Shown: one piece after another, positions 6,110 through 15,720 of the stretch
Layout of the letters: each line of letters begins with the position of its first letter
How positions within the stretch are numbered: position 1 is the first letter of the stretch
Assembly: GCF_006716465.1 (NCBI RefSeq)
Contig: NZ_VFPB01000002.1
Coordinates: 1 to 64,000 of the forward strand
DNA length: 64,000 bases
Source of the DNA: Pseudoxanthomonas sp. 3HH-4
Lineage (GTDB): Bacteria; Pseudomonadota; Gammaproteobacteria; Xanthomonadales; Xanthomonadaceae
Direction: 5' to 3'
Program-made: the position numbers and the translations under genes
The notes under the pieces: generated by a model
The model's database searches: none
The model's input: only the letters and a program-made list of their open reading frames with translations
Told to the model about the DNA's origin: nothing

Positions 6110-6163
6110 CAACTGTCTTCCAATCAGCGCTCAGATGTCATGACCCAGCGGCTTCTGCACAGG

Positions 6164-6889
6164 TCAGACCGCGTCCTGCGCCAGTTCGCGCAGTTTTCCC
6201 TCGTGCAGTTCCAGCACACGGTCCAGCCGGCGCGCCAGCCGCCGATCGTGGGTCACCAGCACCAGGCTGGTCTTCTGAGCACGATTGAGTTCAAGCATCA
6301 GGTCAAACACCGTCGCAGCCGTCTTCTCGTCCAGGTTGCCGGTGGGCTCGTCGCCCAGCACGCAGGCGGGTTGATTCACCAGCGCCCGCGCCACTGCGGC
6401 ACGCTGGCGCTCGCCGCCTGACAGTTCGCCCGGCTTGTGCGCCAGACGATGACCCAGCCCCACCGCTTCGAGCAGCGACCTGGCCTTGCTGCCCGCGTCA
6501 TCTGTGGCGGCACCGCCCAGCATCACCGGCATCATGACGTTCTCCAGCGCGGTGAATTCAGGCAGCAGATGATGGAACTGGTAGACGAAGCCAAGCGCCT
6601 TGTTGCGCAACTGGCCACGCGCGGCATCCGACAATGAAGACATCTTCTGCCCGGCCACGTATACCTCGCCCGAGGTCGGCGTATCCAGTCCGCCGAGCAG
6701 ATGCAGCAACGTACTCTTGCCGGCACCGGACGCCCCGACGATCGCCACGGTTTCGCCGGGCTGCACATTGAGCTCCAGCCCATCGAACACGGGCGTGCGC
6801 AGCTTGCCTTCCGCGTAGGTCTTGCCAAGCGCCTCGGCGTGGATGACGGCGGAACGGATGGCGTCGTTCATGCGATTCGGTTCACTCAT
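6164..6889 (-). CDS. lolD: Lipoprotein-releasing ABC transporter ATP-binding protein LolD
   Basis: 241 aa ATPase that powers release of mature lipoproteins from the inner membrane to LolA. Walker [10 protein letters not shown] is at residues 52-60. The Q-loop lies in [18 protein letters not shown], a LolD/MacB-type signature, followed by ABC signature LSGGERQR, Walker [13 protein letters not shown] and the H-loop THD. The start overlaps the lolC stop by 8 bp (ATGAGTGA), so the two are translationally coupled. It is the last gene of the long minus-strand sdh-lol run and directly faces the integron end. A second in-frame Met seven codons in is an alternative start. Confidence 0.95.
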   Translation of the reverse strand: MSEPNRMNDAIRSAVIHAEALGKTYAEGKLRTPVFDGLELNVQPGETVAIVGASGAGKSTLLHLLGGLDTPTSGEVYVAGQKMSSLSDAARGQLRNKALGFVYQFHHLLPEFTALENVMMPVMLGGAATDDAGSKARSLLEAVGLGHRLAHKPGELSGGERQRAAVARALVNQPACVLGDEPTGNLDEKTAATVFDLMLELNRAQKTSLVLVTHDRRLARRLDRVLELHEGKLRELAQDAV

Positions 6890-8129
6890 AGCGAAGCGCC
6901 TCCGCCGGCTGCGTGCGGGCGGCGCGCCATGCGGGATACAGCGTGGCCAGGAAGCTCATGGTGAGGGCAACGGCGGCGATCAGCACCACCTCGCCCGCGT
7001 CCAGTTCATACGGCAGGCCGGTGATGTAGTACACGTCAGGAGGCAACAACGTCACCTTGAACACCGCCTCGATGGCGGCAAGGATGTATTCCAGATTGAT
7101 GGTCAGCAGAATGCCGCCGACCACGCCCAGCACCGTGCCCATCACGCCGATCAGGACGCCCTGCACCATGAACACCTGCATGACGCCGCGCGGCGTAAGG
7201 CCCAATGTGCGCAGGATGGCGATGTCGGCCTGTTTGTCGGTTACCAGCATGACCTGCGAGTTCACCAGCGAGAACGCGCCCATCAGGATGATGAAGGACA
7301 ACAGGATGCCCATCACCGTCTTTTCCATCTTCAGCGAGTGGTAGAGGTTGGCGTTCTCGCTGGTCCAGTCGCTGATGCGGTACGGACCCTGCAATCGCAG
7401 CGCCAGATCGCGCGCGACTTCCCAGGATTGGTACATGTCGTGCAGCTTCATGCGTACGCCGGTAACGCCCTCGCCCATTCGCAAAACACGCTGGAGATCG
7501 CTCATATGGACCAGCGCCAGGTTGCGGTCTACATCGTTGTGACCCACGGAAAAGATGCCCGTAACAGTGAACCGCTTGATCTTGGGCATCGCCCCCATGG
7601 GAGTGCCCTGGAAATCGCCTGCAGTGACCACCACGCTGTCGCCGACGCCGACACGCAACCAGGCCGCCAGTTCCTGTCCGAGCAGGATGTGGAATTCGCC
7701 AGGCTTCAGCGAATCCAGCGAGCCCGCCTTCATCTTGTCGCCGATGACGGAGACCTTGGGCTCCTCCCCCGGCAGGATGCCGGTGACCAGCGCGCCCTGC
7801 GGATCGGCGTTGCCGGTCAGCATGGCCTGCACGTGGATGAAGGGCGCGGCACCGGCCACGCGCGGATCGTCCATGGCGACCTTGGTCGCATGCGGCCAGT
7901 CCTGCATCGCTTCACCCGCGCCCATCACGGTGGCATGCGCGGTGGCCTGCAACAGGCGGTCGCGGATCTCGCGCTGGAACCCGCTCATCACCGACAGCGT
8001 GGTGATCAGGATCATCACGCCCAACGCGATGCCCAGGACCGAAGCGAGCGAAATGAAGGAGATAAAACCGTTGCGGCGCTTGGCGCGGAGATAGCGCAGG
8101 CCGATGGCGACAGGAATGGGCTTGAACAT
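6882..8129 (-). CDS. lolC: Lipoprotein-releasing ABC transporter permease (LolC/LolE family)
   Basis: 415 aa, standard length. One N-terminal transmembrane helix ([22 protein letters not shown]), a large periplasmic domain, then three C-terminal helices ending [19 protein letters not shown], the FtsX/MacB-type permease tail. ATG 8129 gives the conserved [20 protein letters not shown] start; the open frame extends further upstream but that part is shadow of cptA. Only one permease gene is present here, so the transporter may be a homodimeric LolF type or have a partner elsewhere. Confidence 0.92.
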   Translation of the reverse strand: MFKPIPVAIGLRYLRAKRRNGFISFISLASVLGIALGVMILITTLSVMSGFQREIRDRLLQATAHATVMGAGEAMQDWPHATKVAMDDPRVAGAAPFIHVQAMLTGNADPQGALVTGILPGEEPKVSVIGDKMKAGSLDSLKPGEFHILLGQELAAWLRVGVGDSVVVTAGDFQGTPMGAMPKIKRFTVTGIFSVGHNDVDRNLALVHMSDLQRVLRMGEGVTGVRMKLHDMYQSWEVARDLALRLQGPYRISDWTSENANLYHSLKMEKTVMGILLSFIILMGAFSLVNSQVMLVTDKQADIAILRTLGLTPRGVMQVFMVQGVLIGVMGTVLGVVGGILLTINLEYILAAIEAVFKVTLLPPDVYYITGLPYELDAGEVVLIAAVALTMSFLATLYPAWRAARTQPAEALRYE

Positions 8130-8133
8130 CGGC

Positions 8134-8604
8134 CTATGGTGCCCGATCCCTCCGGTGCCGCCCAGCGTCCCCGTCGCCCGCAGCAAGCCGGAGTTCACGC
8201 CGCTGCGGGGCGGGCAGCGTGTCCGGCCACCAGGCTGCATGCCGCCAGCGCCCGCCGGCGCACGCTCTCCAGCGCAGGAACGCCAGCGGACCCCGCCACT
8301 GCAGGTGTGCATCCAGCATCGGTCGGCCGTCGACGGTGGGTGGGCGGCCGTTGCCGGGGAACCAGAACGCGAGACGCTCCAACCTCCCCTCCCGGCGCGC
8401 ACGCCACGCGCCGTAGCCGAGCGAAGCGACGGCAAGAGGCCACGCGAACAGGCCAGGCATCTCGCTGGCCAGCACCGACATCGCGCCCAACAGCCCCAGC
8501 AGGATCAGCACCGCCTGCAGCAGGCGCGACGGTCGCCACTCAAGCCGGCAGTTGACGGATCCGTTCGACCAGCGCGGCGACTTCGACATCGGGACACTGC
8601 TCAT
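8134..8604 (-). CDS. cptA: YgfX/CptA-like membrane protein
   Basis: 156 aa. Conserved N-terminal LEWRPSR motif, then two membrane segments at about 29-65 ([34 protein letters not shown]), then a cytosolic tail. This is the pattern of YgfX (CptA), the partner of SdhE/YgfY in E. coli, described as a membrane protein linked to succinate dehydrogenase flavinylation and earlier as a toxin. It overlaps the sdhE 3' end by about 65 bp from ATG 8604, or about 50 bp from ATG 8589. Lies 4 bp from lolC. Confidence 0.75.
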   Translation of the reverse strand: MSSVPMSKSPRWSNGSVNCRLEWRPSRLLQAVLILLGLLGAMSVLASEMPGLFAWPLAVASLGYGAWRARREGRLERLAFWFPGNGRPPTVDGRPMLDAHLQWRGPLAFLRWRACAGGRWRHAAWWPDTLPAPQRRELRLAAGDGDAGRHRRDRAP

Positions 8605-8788
8605 AGCCCATGAACCAGCGCCAGAGCTTATCGTCCTCGCAATCGAGCAGGCGTAGGAAAACCACCCGTTGCGGCTCGGATTCGGTCGCCCAGCAGCGCG
8701 CCAAGTAGCGGTCGAACAACTGGTCCAGTTCGCGCATGCCGCGCCGGCAGCGCCAACGGATGCGCTTGAGTTCGGGATCGTCGGTCAT
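8540..8788 (-). CDS. sdhE: FAD assembly factor SdhE
   Basis: 82 aa, the usual size. It carries the signature [11 protein letters not shown] and the tail FMGYEQCPD, including the RGxxE motif needed to promote covalent FAD attachment to SdhA. It follows the MAPEG gene with a 4-bp ATGA overlap. Its place in the sdh operon fits a dedicated role in maturing the SdhA encoded upstream. Confidence 0.95.
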   Translation of the reverse strand: MTDDPELKRIRWRCRRGMRELDQLFDRYLARCWATESEPQRVVFLRLLDCEDDKLWRWFMGYEQCPDVEVAALVERIRQLPA

Positions 8789-9216
8789 GCGGCGGCCAGG
8801 GCCAGGGCGAGCCGCACCCAGAACGCGAACAACACCAGCGTCGCCAGCGCATAGGCCACGAAGCGCGTCATGACATGGTTGAACGTGCAGTGGACCACGC
8901 TGTGCACGGCACGCAAGCCGACGAAGGACCACGCCAGCACGAGCGACGCGGTATCCGCCACGCCGAGCTGCGCGGACATCAGCACGCCGGCGTAGAACAG
9001 GACGGGCAGCTCGAACAGGTTGCGGAAATTGTCCGATGCACGCGTGTCGGCCAGCAGGCGGACGGCGTCGGCGGCGCTCCCAAGCGCCTGCGCATCGATG
9101 CGCTTGCGCGCCATCTCACCCAGGCGCAACTGATACAGCCTGACCCACACCAGGAAGGTCAGGCCGGCCATCGCCACCGCGGGCCAGAGGATCGCCGTGG
9201 CAGGTGCAGCGCCCAT
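8785..9216 (-). CDS. MAPEG family membrane protein
   Basis: 143 aa with four predicted transmembrane helices: N-terminal ([20 protein letters not shown]), about 68-85, 91-110 and 118-140. The conserved [14 protein letters not shown] segment is typical of MAPEG proteins (membrane-associated eicosanoid and glutathione metabolism), which includes bacterial glutathione S-transferase-like enzymes. The substrate is unknown. It sits between sdhB and sdhE with overlapping or near-overlapping ends, so it is co-transcribed. Confidence 0.85.
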   Translation of the reverse strand: MGAAPATAILWPAVAMAGLTFLVWVRLYQLRLGEMARKRIDAQALGSAADAVRLLADTRASDNFRNLFELPVLFYAGVLMSAQLGVADTASLVLAWSFVGLRAVHSVVHCTFNHVMTRFVAYALATLVLFAFWVRLALALAAA

Positions 9217-9220
9217 GGCG

Positions 9221-10003
9221 TCAGGCGCGACGCGCCATCATCAACTTCTTGATCTCGGCGATCGCCAGCGCCGGGTTCAACCCCTTCGGGCAGGTCCGTG
9301 CGCAGTTCATGATCGTGTGGCAGCGGTAAAGCTTGAACGGATCTTCCAGATCGTCCAGGCGCGCACCGGTGTCCTCGTCGCGCGAGTCGATGATCCAGCG
9401 ATAAGCCTGCAGCAGGATCGCCGGGCCCAGGTAGCGCTCACCGTTCCACCAATAGCTGGGGCAGCTGGTCGAGCAGCAGGCGCACAGGATGCACTCGTAC
9501 AGGCCATCGAGCTTCTTGCGGTCTTCCGGCGACTGCAGGCGCTCGCGATCCGGCGGCGGTGGGGTCTGCGTGCGGATCCAGGGCTTGATCGAGGCGTACT
9601 GCGCGTAGAAGTGGGTCAGGTCGGGAACCAGGTCCTTCACCACGTCCATGTGCGGCAGCGGATAGATCGGCACTTCCGCCTTGGTGCAGTCGCCGATGGC
9701 CTTAGTGCACGCCAGCGTGTTGGTGCCGTCGATGTTCATCGCGCATGAACCGCAGATGCCTTCGCGGCACGAGCGGCGGAACGTCAGCGTGGGATCGATC
9801 TCGTTCTTGATCTTGATCAGCGCGTCCAGGACCATCGGACCGCACTTGTCGAGATCGATCTCGTACGTGTCCGTGCGCGGATTGGCGCCGTCGTCAGGGT
9901 TCCAGCGGTACACCTTGAAGGTGCGCACGTTCTTGGCGCCCTTCGCGGGGAAGTGCTTGCCCTTGGTGACGCGCGAGTTCTTCGGGAGGGAAAATTCAGC
10001 CAT
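9221..10003 (-). CDS. sdhB: Succinate dehydrogenase iron-sulfur subunit
   Basis: 260 aa. Passes electrons from FADH2 in SdhA to ubiquinone at SdhCD in complex II (TCA cycle and respiration). The N-terminal [2Fe-2S] domain has CREGICGSC plus a further Cys (LACTKA). The C-terminal part has [13 protein letters not shown] and [12 protein letters not shown], which bind the [4Fe-4S] and [3Fe-4S] clusters. Full length, with normal spacing to the next gene. Confidence 0.97.
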   Translation of the reverse strand: MAEFSLPKNSRVTKGKHFPAKGAKNVRTFKVYRWNPDDGANPRTDTYEIDLDKCGPMVLDALIKIKNEIDPTLTFRRSCREGICGSCAMNIDGTNTLACTKAIGDCTKAEVPIYPLPHMDVVKDLVPDLTHFYAQYASIKPWIRTQTPPPPDRERLQSPEDRKKLDGLYECILCACCSTSCPSYWWNGERYLGPAILLQAYRWIIDSRDEDTGARLDDLEDPFKLYRCHTIMNCARTCPKGLNPALAIAEIKKLMMARRA

Positions 10004-10015
10004 GGGTTTAAGTCC

Positions 10016-10098
10016 GTGATTCGTGATGAGTGATTAGTGATTCGAAGAAGCGGATCGCGGCACCTGGGGCGGCCGGCGAATCACCCATCACGAATCAC
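10016..10098. repeat. Inverted repeat between sdhA and sdhB
   Basis: GTGATTCGTGATG at 10016-10028 is perfectly complementary to CATCACGAATCAC at 10086-10098. A related GTGATTAGTGATTCG run sits next to the left arm. It occupies the otherwise gene-free 106 bp between sdhB and sdhA and could form a hairpin in the sdh transcript, perhaps affecting mRNA processing. Confidence 0.7.
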
Positions 10099-10109
10099 CA
10101 TTCACGGCT

Positions 10110-11900
10110 TTAGTAGACGCGCGGCTTGGGCGGCACCACATCCACGTCCTTGCTGAGCGTGTACATGTGCACGGGGCGGGAATCGAAGCTGCACGCGCCG
10201 TCGTCGGCCACGTTGACCAGTGTGTGCTTCTGCCAGTTGACGTCGTCGCGCTCCGGGAAGTCCTCGTGCGCATGCGCACCGCGACTCTCGTGGCGCTGTT
10301 CGGCGGAGTTGATCGTGGCCACGGCATTGAGCAGCAGGTTGTGCAACTCATATGTTTCGATCAGGTCCGAGTTCCAGACCAGCGAGCGGTCGCTGACCTT
10401 GACGTCCTGGAAGCTGGAGAAGATGTCGGCCATCTTGTCGCAGCCTTCCTTCAGCGTCTTGCTGGTGCGGAAGACCGCGGCATCGGCCTGCATGGTGCGC
10501 TGCATGTTGTCGCGGATCACCGACGTCGGCGTATCGCCGTTGGCGTTGCGCAGCTTGTCCAGGTGCGCCAGCGCCTTGTCGCAGGCGTCGCCCGCCAGCG
10601 GCTTGTGCGACGAACCACTCTTGATGGTCTCGGCGCAGCGGTTGGCGACCGCGCGGCCGAACACCACCAGGTCCAGCAGCGAGTTGGAACCCAGGCGGTT
10701 GGCGCCGTGCACCGACACGCAGGCCGCCTCGCCGATGGCGTAGAGGCCGGGAACGACCGCATCCGGGTTGTCGCCGACCTTGCGCACCACTTCGCCGTGG
10801 TAGTTGGTCGGGATGCCGCCCATGTTGTAGTGCACGGTCGGAATGACCGGGATCGGCTGCCTGGTCACGTCCACGCCGGCGAAAATGTGGGCGCTCTCGG
10901 CGATGCCGGGCAGCTTCTCGTTGATGACTTCCGGCCCCAGGTGGGTCAGGTCAAGCAGGATGTGGTCCTTGTGCTCGCCCACGCCGCGGCCTTCGCGGAT
11001 CTCGATGGTCATCGAGCGGCTGACCACGTCGCGCGAGGCCAGGTCCTTGTAGTGAGGCGCGTAGCGCTCCATGAACCGCTCGCCATTGCTGTTGCGCAGG
11101 ATGCCGCCTTCACCGCGCACGCCCTCGGTGATCAGGCAGCCCGCGCCGTAGATGCCGGTGGGGTGGAACTGCACGAACTCCATGTCCTGCATCGGCAGGC
11201 CGGCGCGCATCACCATGCCACCACCGTCGCCGGTGCAGGTATGGGCGGAGGTCGCCGAGAAGTACGCGCGGCCGTAACCGCCGGTGGCCAGCACCACACC
11301 ATGCGAACGGAACAGGTGCAGCGTGCCGGTGGCCATGTCCAGGGCCAACACGCCGCGGCAGGCGCCTTCTTCGTCGAAGATCAGGTCCAGCGCGAAGTAC
11401 TCGACCATGAAGCGCGCATCGTGCGCCAGCGACTGCTGGTAAAGCGTGTGCAGCATGGCGTGGCCGGTGCGGTCGGCGGCGGCGCAGGTGCGCTGCGCCG
11501 GCGGGCCTTCGCCGAACTTGGTGGTCATGCCGCCGAACGGACGCTGGTAGATCTTGCCGTCCTCGGTGCGGGAGAACGGCACGCCGTAGTGCTCCAGCTC
11601 GATGATGGCCGGGATGGCCTCGCGGCACATGTACTCGATGGCGTCCTGGTCGCCCAGCCAGTCCGAGCCCTTGATGGTGTCGTAGAAGTGGTAGCGCCAG
11701 TCGTCCTCGCCCATGTTGCCCAGCGCGGCGGAGATGCCGCCCTGCGCCGCCACAGTGTGCGAGCGGGTCGGAAAGACCTTGGTCAGGCACACGGTCTGCA
11801 GGCCCTTGGCGGCCAGGCCGAAGGTCGCGCGCAGGCCGGCGCCGCCGGCGCCCACCACGACCATGTCGTACTTGTGTTCGGTGATCTTGTAAGCGGACAT
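10110..11900 (-). CDS. sdhA: Succinate dehydrogenase flavoprotein subunit
   Basis: 596 aa, standard length. FAD-binding Rossmann motif [17 protein letters not shown] near residue 14, the covalent-FAD His region in [18 protein letters not shown], and catalytic segments including [14 protein letters not shown] and [14 protein letters not shown]. Oxidises succinate to fumarate. The ATG at 11900 gives [12 protein letters not shown]; upstream open sequence belongs to sdhD. SdhE (8540-8788) and the SDHAF4-like factor (12738-12923) encoded in the same cluster should assist its flavinylation and assembly. Confidence 0.97.
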   Translation of the reverse strand: MSAYKITEHKYDMVVVGAGGAGLRATFGLAAKGLQTVCLTKVFPTRSHTVAAQGGISAALGNMGEDDWRYHFYDTIKGSDWLGDQDAIEYMCREAIPAIIELEHYGVPFSRTEDGKIYQRPFGGMTTKFGEGPPAQRTCAAADRTGHAMLHTLYQQSLAHDARFMVEYFALDLIFDEEGACRGVLALDMATGTLHLFRSHGVVLATGGYGRAYFSATSAHTCTGDGGGMVMRAGLPMQDMEFVQFHPTGIYGAGCLITEGVRGEGGILRNSNGERFMERYAPHYKDLASRDVVSRSMTIEIREGRGVGEHKDHILLDLTHLGPEVINEKLPGIAESAHIFAGVDVTRQPIPVIPTVHYNMGGIPTNYHGEVVRKVGDNPDAVVPGLYAIGEAACVSVHGANRLGSNSLLDLVVFGRAVANRCAETIKSGSSHKPLAGDACDKALAHLDKLRNANGDTPTSVIRDNMQRTMQADAAVFRTSKTLKEGCDKMADIFSSFQDVKVSDRSLVWNSDLIETYELHNLLLNAVATINSAEQRHESRGAHAHEDFPERDDVNWQKHTLVNVADDGACSFDSRPVHMYTLSKDVDVVPPKPRVY

Positions 11901-11905
11901 GTGGC

Positions 11906-12289
11906 TCAGTTCCCCAGCGCGATGCGGGCCACGGCGAAGACGCTCACGATGGCGCCCAGCACGGCGATGAATTTGACGGTGGTCTGCACCGCGAGGGCGA
12001 GCAGCGAGTTGTGCACATAATCTTCCAGCACGACCTGCAGGCCGAGCTGGGCGTGCCAGAACATGGCGACCAGGAAGCCGACCAGCAGCATGGCGTTCCA
12101 CGGTTTGGCGATGGCGGCCGTGGCGGTGACGTAGTCGGCGCCGGACAGGCTCAGCACGAACACCAGGAACCAGATCGTCAGCGCGACCAGCGCGGTAGCG
12201 GTCAGGCGCTGGTGGACGAAATGTTCGGTACCGGTCTTCGCCGAGCCGAGACCGCGCGCGTTCTTGATGGGGGTACGGAAATCGCTCAC
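11906..12289 (-). CDS. sdhD: Succinate dehydrogenase membrane anchor subunit
   Basis: 127 aa, GTG start at 12289. Three transmembrane helices (about 31-52, 63-85 and 97-124) and the conserved heme/quinone region with HFVHQRLTA near the N-terminus and [15 protein letters not shown] in helix II. GTGA overlap with the sdhC stop indicates coupled translation. It anchors SdhAB and contributes to the ubiquinone site. Confidence 0.93.
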   Translation of the reverse strand: MSDFRTPIKNARGLGSAKTGTEHFVHQRLTATALVALTIWFLVFVLSLSGADYVTATAAIAKPWNAMLLVGFLVAMFWHAQLGLQVVLEDYVHNSLLALAVQTTVKFIAVLGAIVSVFAVARIALGN

Positions 12290-12678
12290 GCGCCACCTCC
12301 CAGCAGCACATAGCCCCACACCAGGGCGGTGATGACCAGGCTGGCGATCACCGATAGCCAGCTGCTGCGCACGAACGTGGCGATGCGGTAGCCAATGGCG
12401 AAGTCCTGCACGATGTGGCGGATGCCGTTGCACAGGTGGTAAGCGAAGGCCCAGGTCCAGCCGAACAGGAACAGTTGGCCGTACCAGGCGCCCGCATGTC
12501 CGGTGAAGCAGTTCCAGGCATCCGGGCCGATCATCAGCGCGACGAGGCCCGCCGTGATCAGCAAGGCGCCTGCGGCGAGCACGATGCCGGTGGCGCGATG
12601 CAGGATGGAGGTCACCATCTGGATCTGCCAACGGTAGACCTGCAGATGGGGGGAAAGCGGACGTTGTGGAGTCGCCAT
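12286..12678 (-). CDS. sdhC: Succinate dehydrogenase cytochrome b556 subunit
   Basis: 130 aa. N-terminal [13 protein letters not shown] and SILHRATG motifs of SdhC, three transmembrane helices, and [12 protein letters not shown] containing the heme-ligand His. ATG 12678 gives the conserved [10 protein letters not shown]. The gene upstream (59 bp away) is the SDHAF4-like factor on the same strand. Confidence 0.95.
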   Translation of the reverse strand: MATPQRPLSPHLQVYRWQIQMVTSILHRATGIVLAAGALLITAGLVALMIGPDAWNCFTGHAGAWYGQLFLFGWTWAFAYHLCNGIRHIVQDFAIGYRIATFVRSSWLSVIASLVITALVWGYVLLGGGA

Positions 12679-12737
12679 TCGTTGCGCTCGTTGTCTCGGC
12701 TGGGCGGTCAGGACCGCGTTGGCTTTACGTGCACTGC

Positions 12738-12923
12738 TCAGAAATCGATGCAGCGCCCGTTCTTTTCCCAATCCCCGTAACGCGTGGGCTCGGGCCCGTC
12801 GCGGCCACCGATCTCCTTCTGCACGGCCGTGCCTGCTGCCCCTTCGCCGGATGTCGGCGGTGAGGTATCGGACGGCTGTGTTCCGGGATCGGGGTCGGTA
12901 GTCGGGGGAGTTTGACCTATCAT
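12738..12923 (-). CDS. Succinate dehydrogenase assembly factor 4-like protein (DUF1674)
   Basis: 61 aa from ATG 12923 (67 aa if ATG 12941 is used). The first two thirds are Pro/Ser/Thr-rich and disordered. The C-terminus reads EIGGRDGPEPTRYGDWEKNG followed by RCIDF, the hallmark of DUF1674/SDHAF4, which in eukaryotes binds flavinylated SdhA and helps it join SdhB. As the first gene upstream of sdhC on the same strand it probably opens the sdh operon. The short size makes it easy to miss. Confidence 0.88.
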   Translation of the reverse strand: MIGQTPPTTDPDPGTQPSDTSPPTSGEGAAGTAVQKEIGGRDGPEPTRYGDWEKNGRCIDF

Positions 12924-12962
12924 GGCGGTCTCGCAACGCACAAAATTTTAATCCCCGCCCCC

Positions 12963-13826
12963 TTGGCTTACAACCTTTCCCCTACCACTGCGCCGGTTTT
13001 CAGCCTGCCCGACCATGCACTGGTGACGCTGGAAGGCCCGGATGCCGTGGCTTTCGCCCACGCCCAGTTCGCCAATGATGTCGCCGCGCTGGCGCCGGGA
13101 CACTGGCAGTGGAATGCGTGGTTGACGCCCAAAGGGCGTGTGATCGCGGTATTCGCGTTGGCCAGGCTGTCCGGAGATCGCCTGTGGCTGGTGCTGCCCG
13201 ATCATCCCGCCGGCCCCTTCGCCGAGGCGCTGCGCCGGTTCGTGTTTAGACGAAAGTTGAAGATCGATGTCCCGGACGACATCGCGGTCAGTGGCGCGTT
13301 CGCCGCGCCGATCCGTGCGCAGGGTGCCATGCTGGACGAAGCCGAAGGCGCGATCGAGTTCGATGCCGGTGGCGACGGCGGTCCACGCATGTGGCGCATC
13401 GGTCCTCCCGCCACGGAGGATCCGGCGTCGCAGGCTGCCTGGCAGGTCGCCGACCTGCGCCATGGCCTGCCCCGCTTGCCCGCCTCGCAGCGCGAACAGT
13501 GGACGCCCCAACAGCTCGCGCTCGATCGCCTGTCCGCGTACAGCGTCAAGAAGGGCTGCTATCCAGGCCAGGAGATCGTGGCGCGCACGCATTTCCTCGG
13601 CAAGGCCAAGCGTTCGCTGCAGTGCTTCAGTGCCAACGGCACGGTCGCCGTGGGTACGCCCGTGCGCGAAGGCGATCGCGATGTCGGCGAAGTCGCCTGC
13701 GTATCGACGGATGGCGAAGGCAGCGTGCTGCTGGCGGTGATGCCGCTGGAGCATGCAGGCACCGGCCTTTTCGCCGACAGCCATCCGCTCACCCGACAGC
13801 CACTGCTGGACGGCCTGCGCCGCTGA
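12963..13826 (+). CDS. ygfZ: tRNA-modifying/folate-binding protein YgfZ
   Basis: About 287 aa from TTG 12963. Folate-binding GcvT-like fold that supports iron-sulfur enzyme maturation. The signature KGCYPGQEIVART is present near residue 210. No ATG exists near the N-terminus; TTG 12963 precedes AYNLSPTTAP and an upstream TTG at 12912 would overlap the divergent SDHAF4-like gene, so the start is uncertain. The gene is divergent from the sdh run, and the ygfX-ygfY-ygfZ association seen in enterobacteria is kept in spread-out form. It could support SdhB cluster assembly. Confidence 0.88.
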   Translation: MAYNLSPTTAPVFSLPDHALVTLEGPDAVAFAHAQFANDVAALAPGHWQWNAWLTPKGRVIAVFALARLSGDRLWLVLPDHPAGPFAEALRRFVFRRKLKIDVPDDIAVSGAFAAPIRAQGAMLDEAEGAIEFDAGGDGGPRMWRIGPPATEDPASQAAWQVADLRHGLPRLPASQREQWTPQQLALDRLSAYSVKKGCYPGQEIVARTHFLGKAKRSLQCFSANGTVAVGTPVREGDRDVGEVACVSTDGEGSVLLAVMPLEHAGTGLFADSHPLTRQPLLDGLRR

Positions 13827-13843
13827 CGCCTTCTGCGCGTGGA

Positions 13844-13857
13844 TTGATCCACATCAA
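13844..13857 (+). promoter_or_regulatory. FNR/Anr-type operator TTGATCCACATCAA
   Basis: A perfect match to the FNR-family consensus TTGAT-N4-ATCAA, centred at 13850.5. A TAGACT hexamer at 13879-13884 is a fair -10. Placing the transcription start near 13892 puts the operator centre at -41.5, the class II activator position. It lies 55 bp upstream of the ubiquinone hydroxylase start. Confidence 0.8.
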
Positions 13858-13912
13858 TGACGCCTGCACGCAGCCGCCTAGACTGCTCCGGAACCCGAGC
13901 GGAGGCATGCGC

Positions 13913-15145
13913 ATGCATCATGACGTCATCATCATCGGCGCCGGCCCGGCCGGCCTGTGCCTGGCCAAGGCCCTGTGCGACCTTGACCTGAAGGTGGCGC
14001 TGGTGGAACGCCAGCCGCGCGCCGCCATCGCCGAACCCGCCTTCGATGGCCGCGAGATCGCCCTGACGCATGCGTCGATGCGGTTGCTGCGCGATCTCGG
14101 CATCTGGCAGCTCCTGCCCGAGAATGCCTGCTCGCCACTGCGCGCAGCGCGCGTCATGGAAGGCGATTGCCTGCACGACATGCGCATCGATGCCGGCCTG
14201 GCCGGCAAGCCTGAGCTGGGCATGCTGGTGCCCAATCACTGCATCCGCGAGGCCGCCTGGAAGGCGGTCTGCGACCTGCCCGGCGTGGACGTGTTCGACA
14301 GTGCGCGGATCCATGCCGTCCGCACGACCGACGACCATGCCTGCGTCACGCTGGGGGACGGCCTGCGACTGGAGGCGCCGTTGCTGGTCGCCGCCGACAG
14401 CCGCTTCTCCGAAACGCGCCGCGCGATGGGTATCGGCGCGGACCAGTACGATTTCGGCAAGAGCATGCTGGTGTGCCGGATGCATCATGAGCAGCCGCAC
14501 CGGGGCGTGGCCTGGGAATGGTTCGGCCACGGCCAGACGCTTGCGCTGCTGCCGCTGCAGGAACACCAGTCCTCCATTGTCGTCACCCTGCCCGACAGCG
14601 CGGCGAAGCGGCTGGCGGGATTGGACGTGGACACCTTCGCCCGCGAAATGGAACAGCGCTACGGGCATCGCCTCGGCCACATGCGACTGGAGAGCAGCCG
14701 CCACGTGTACCCGCTGGTGGGGGTGTACGCGCGCCGCTTCATCGGCCGCCGCTTTGCGTTGGTGGGCGATGCCGCAGTGGGCATGCACCCGGTGACGGCG
14801 CACGGCTTCAACCTGGGACTCGCCAGTGTGGAACGGTTGGCCGACATGGCGCGCGAAGCGCTGCACTGCGGCGCTGACCTCGGCTGCGCGGAAGGACTCG
14901 CGCGTTACGAGCGCCGTCACCGCCGTGGATCGCGGCCGCTGTACCTGGCCACGCGCGCGATCGTGGAGCTGTACACGAACGACCGCGCACCCGCCCGCAT
15001 CGTGCGCGAAACCGTATTGCGTGCCGGCCGCCGACTCGCCCCGTTCCGGCGCGTACTGGCGCGCACGCTGGCCGACGAACGACCGCTGGACCGGCACCCG
15101 CTGCAACGCCTGCGGGATGGCATCGCGCTGCTGCGTCCCGCCTGA
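13913..15145 (+). CDS. ubiM: FAD-dependent ubiquinone-biosynthesis hydroxylase, UbiM-like
   Basis: 410 aa. N-terminal FAD motif IIGAGPAGLCLAKAL, internal REIALTHASMRLLRDLG (the UbiH/F/M family segment) and the second FAD motif GDAAVGMHPVTAHGFNLGL. These flavin monooxygenases hydroxylate the ring of ubiquinone precursors. UbiM is my best subfamily guess; UbiH or UbiF type is possible. GGAGG at 13901-13905 lies 7 nt before ATG 13913 and only 1 nt before ATG 13907, which decides the start. The promoter carries an FNR-type operator, so expression may rise when oxygen falls. Confidence 0.85.
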   Translation: MHHDVIIIGAGPAGLCLAKALCDLDLKVALVERQPRAAIAEPAFDGREIALTHASMRLLRDLGIWQLLPENACSPLRAARVMEGDCLHDMRIDAGLAGKPELGMLVPNHCIREAAWKAVCDLPGVDVFDSARIHAVRTTDDHACVTLGDGLRLEAPLLVAADSRFSETRRAMGIGADQYDFGKSMLVCRMHHEQPHRGVAWEWFGHGQTLALLPLQEHQSSIVVTLPDSAAKRLAGLDVDTFAREMEQRYGHRLGHMRLESSRHVYPLVGVYARRFIGRRFALVGDAAVGMHPVTAHGFNLGLASVERLADMAREALHCGADLGCAEGLARYERRHRRGSRPLYLATRAIVELYTNDRAPARIVRETVLRAGRRLAPFRRVLARTLADERPLDRHPLQRLRDGIALLRPA

Positions 15146-15148
15146 GGC

Positions 15149-15691
15149 TCAGGCGAGCCAGGCTTCGAAGCGGTCGAGGAACAGTTGCAGCCGCTTGCGC
15201 AGGCGCTCGTCGTTGACGGCGCCGTCCGCGTCGATCTGACCTTCGCGGTACTGGATGGCGATCTCAGGCTGCGGCAGCAGCGCGACATCCACCGCCGCCA
15301 GTACGTTGCGCAAGTGCTGCTGCGCGGACACCGTGCCGTGCGCGCCAGGCGACGTGCCGATCACGGCAGCGTACTTGCCCGCGAACGAATTGCTTCCCCC
15401 CGGGCGCGAACCGATGTCGATGGCGTTCTTCAGCACGCCCGGGATGGAACGGTTGTATTCCGGCGTGACGAACAGCAAGGCATCGCAGGCTTCCACCTGC
15501 TGCTTGAAGCGCGTGCCAGCCGCGGGGAAGTCTGCATCGTCGTCTTGGTCGTACAGTGGCAGGTCGGAGATGCCGATCTCTTCAAACACGAAACGGTCGC
15601 CCGCCAGCGCACGCACGGCACCGGCCAGCTGGCGGTTGAAGGAGCCGGCGCGCAGGCTGCCGATGATGACGCCGATGCGACGCGTGGACAT
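15149..15691 (-). CDS. NADPH-dependent FMN reductase
   Basis: 180 aa flavodoxin-fold enzyme. N-terminal IGVIIGSLRAGSFNRQLA binds FMN phosphate and TPEYNRSIPGVLKNAID is the family signature. It probably reduces FMN, quinones or azo compounds. The gene is convergent with ubiM (3 bp between stops). ATG 15691 (MSTRRIGVIIG) fits the family start; an upstream in-frame ATG would overlap the E1 gene. Confidence 0.9.
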   Translation of the reverse strand: MSTRRIGVIIGSLRAGSFNRQLAGAVRALAGDRFVFEEIGISDLPLYDQDDDADFPAAGTRFKQQVEACDALLFVTPEYNRSIPGVLKNAIDIGSRPGGSNSFAGKYAAVIGTSPGAHGTVSAQQHLRNVLAAVDVALLPQPEIAIQYREGQIDADGAVNDERLRKRLQLFLDRFEAWLA

Positions 15692-15720
15692 GTCTGTTCC
15701 TGAGCGGGCGGGGACCGCCA

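Noticed and set aside
6822..8555. Long + strand open frame of 577 codons opposite lolC and cptA
   Set aside because: His/Gln/Arg-rich low-complexity translation typical of the antisense of GC-rich coding sequence; lolC and cptA on the other strand have clear motifs.
8134..8788. cptA/sdhE as a toxin-antitoxin pair
   Set aside because: YgfX/YgfY were once described so, but the operon context with sdh genes fits FAD assembly better.
10167..12020. 617-codon + strand frame opposite sdhA
   Set aside because: Antisense shadow of sdhA and sdhD with no domain and no ribosome-binding site.
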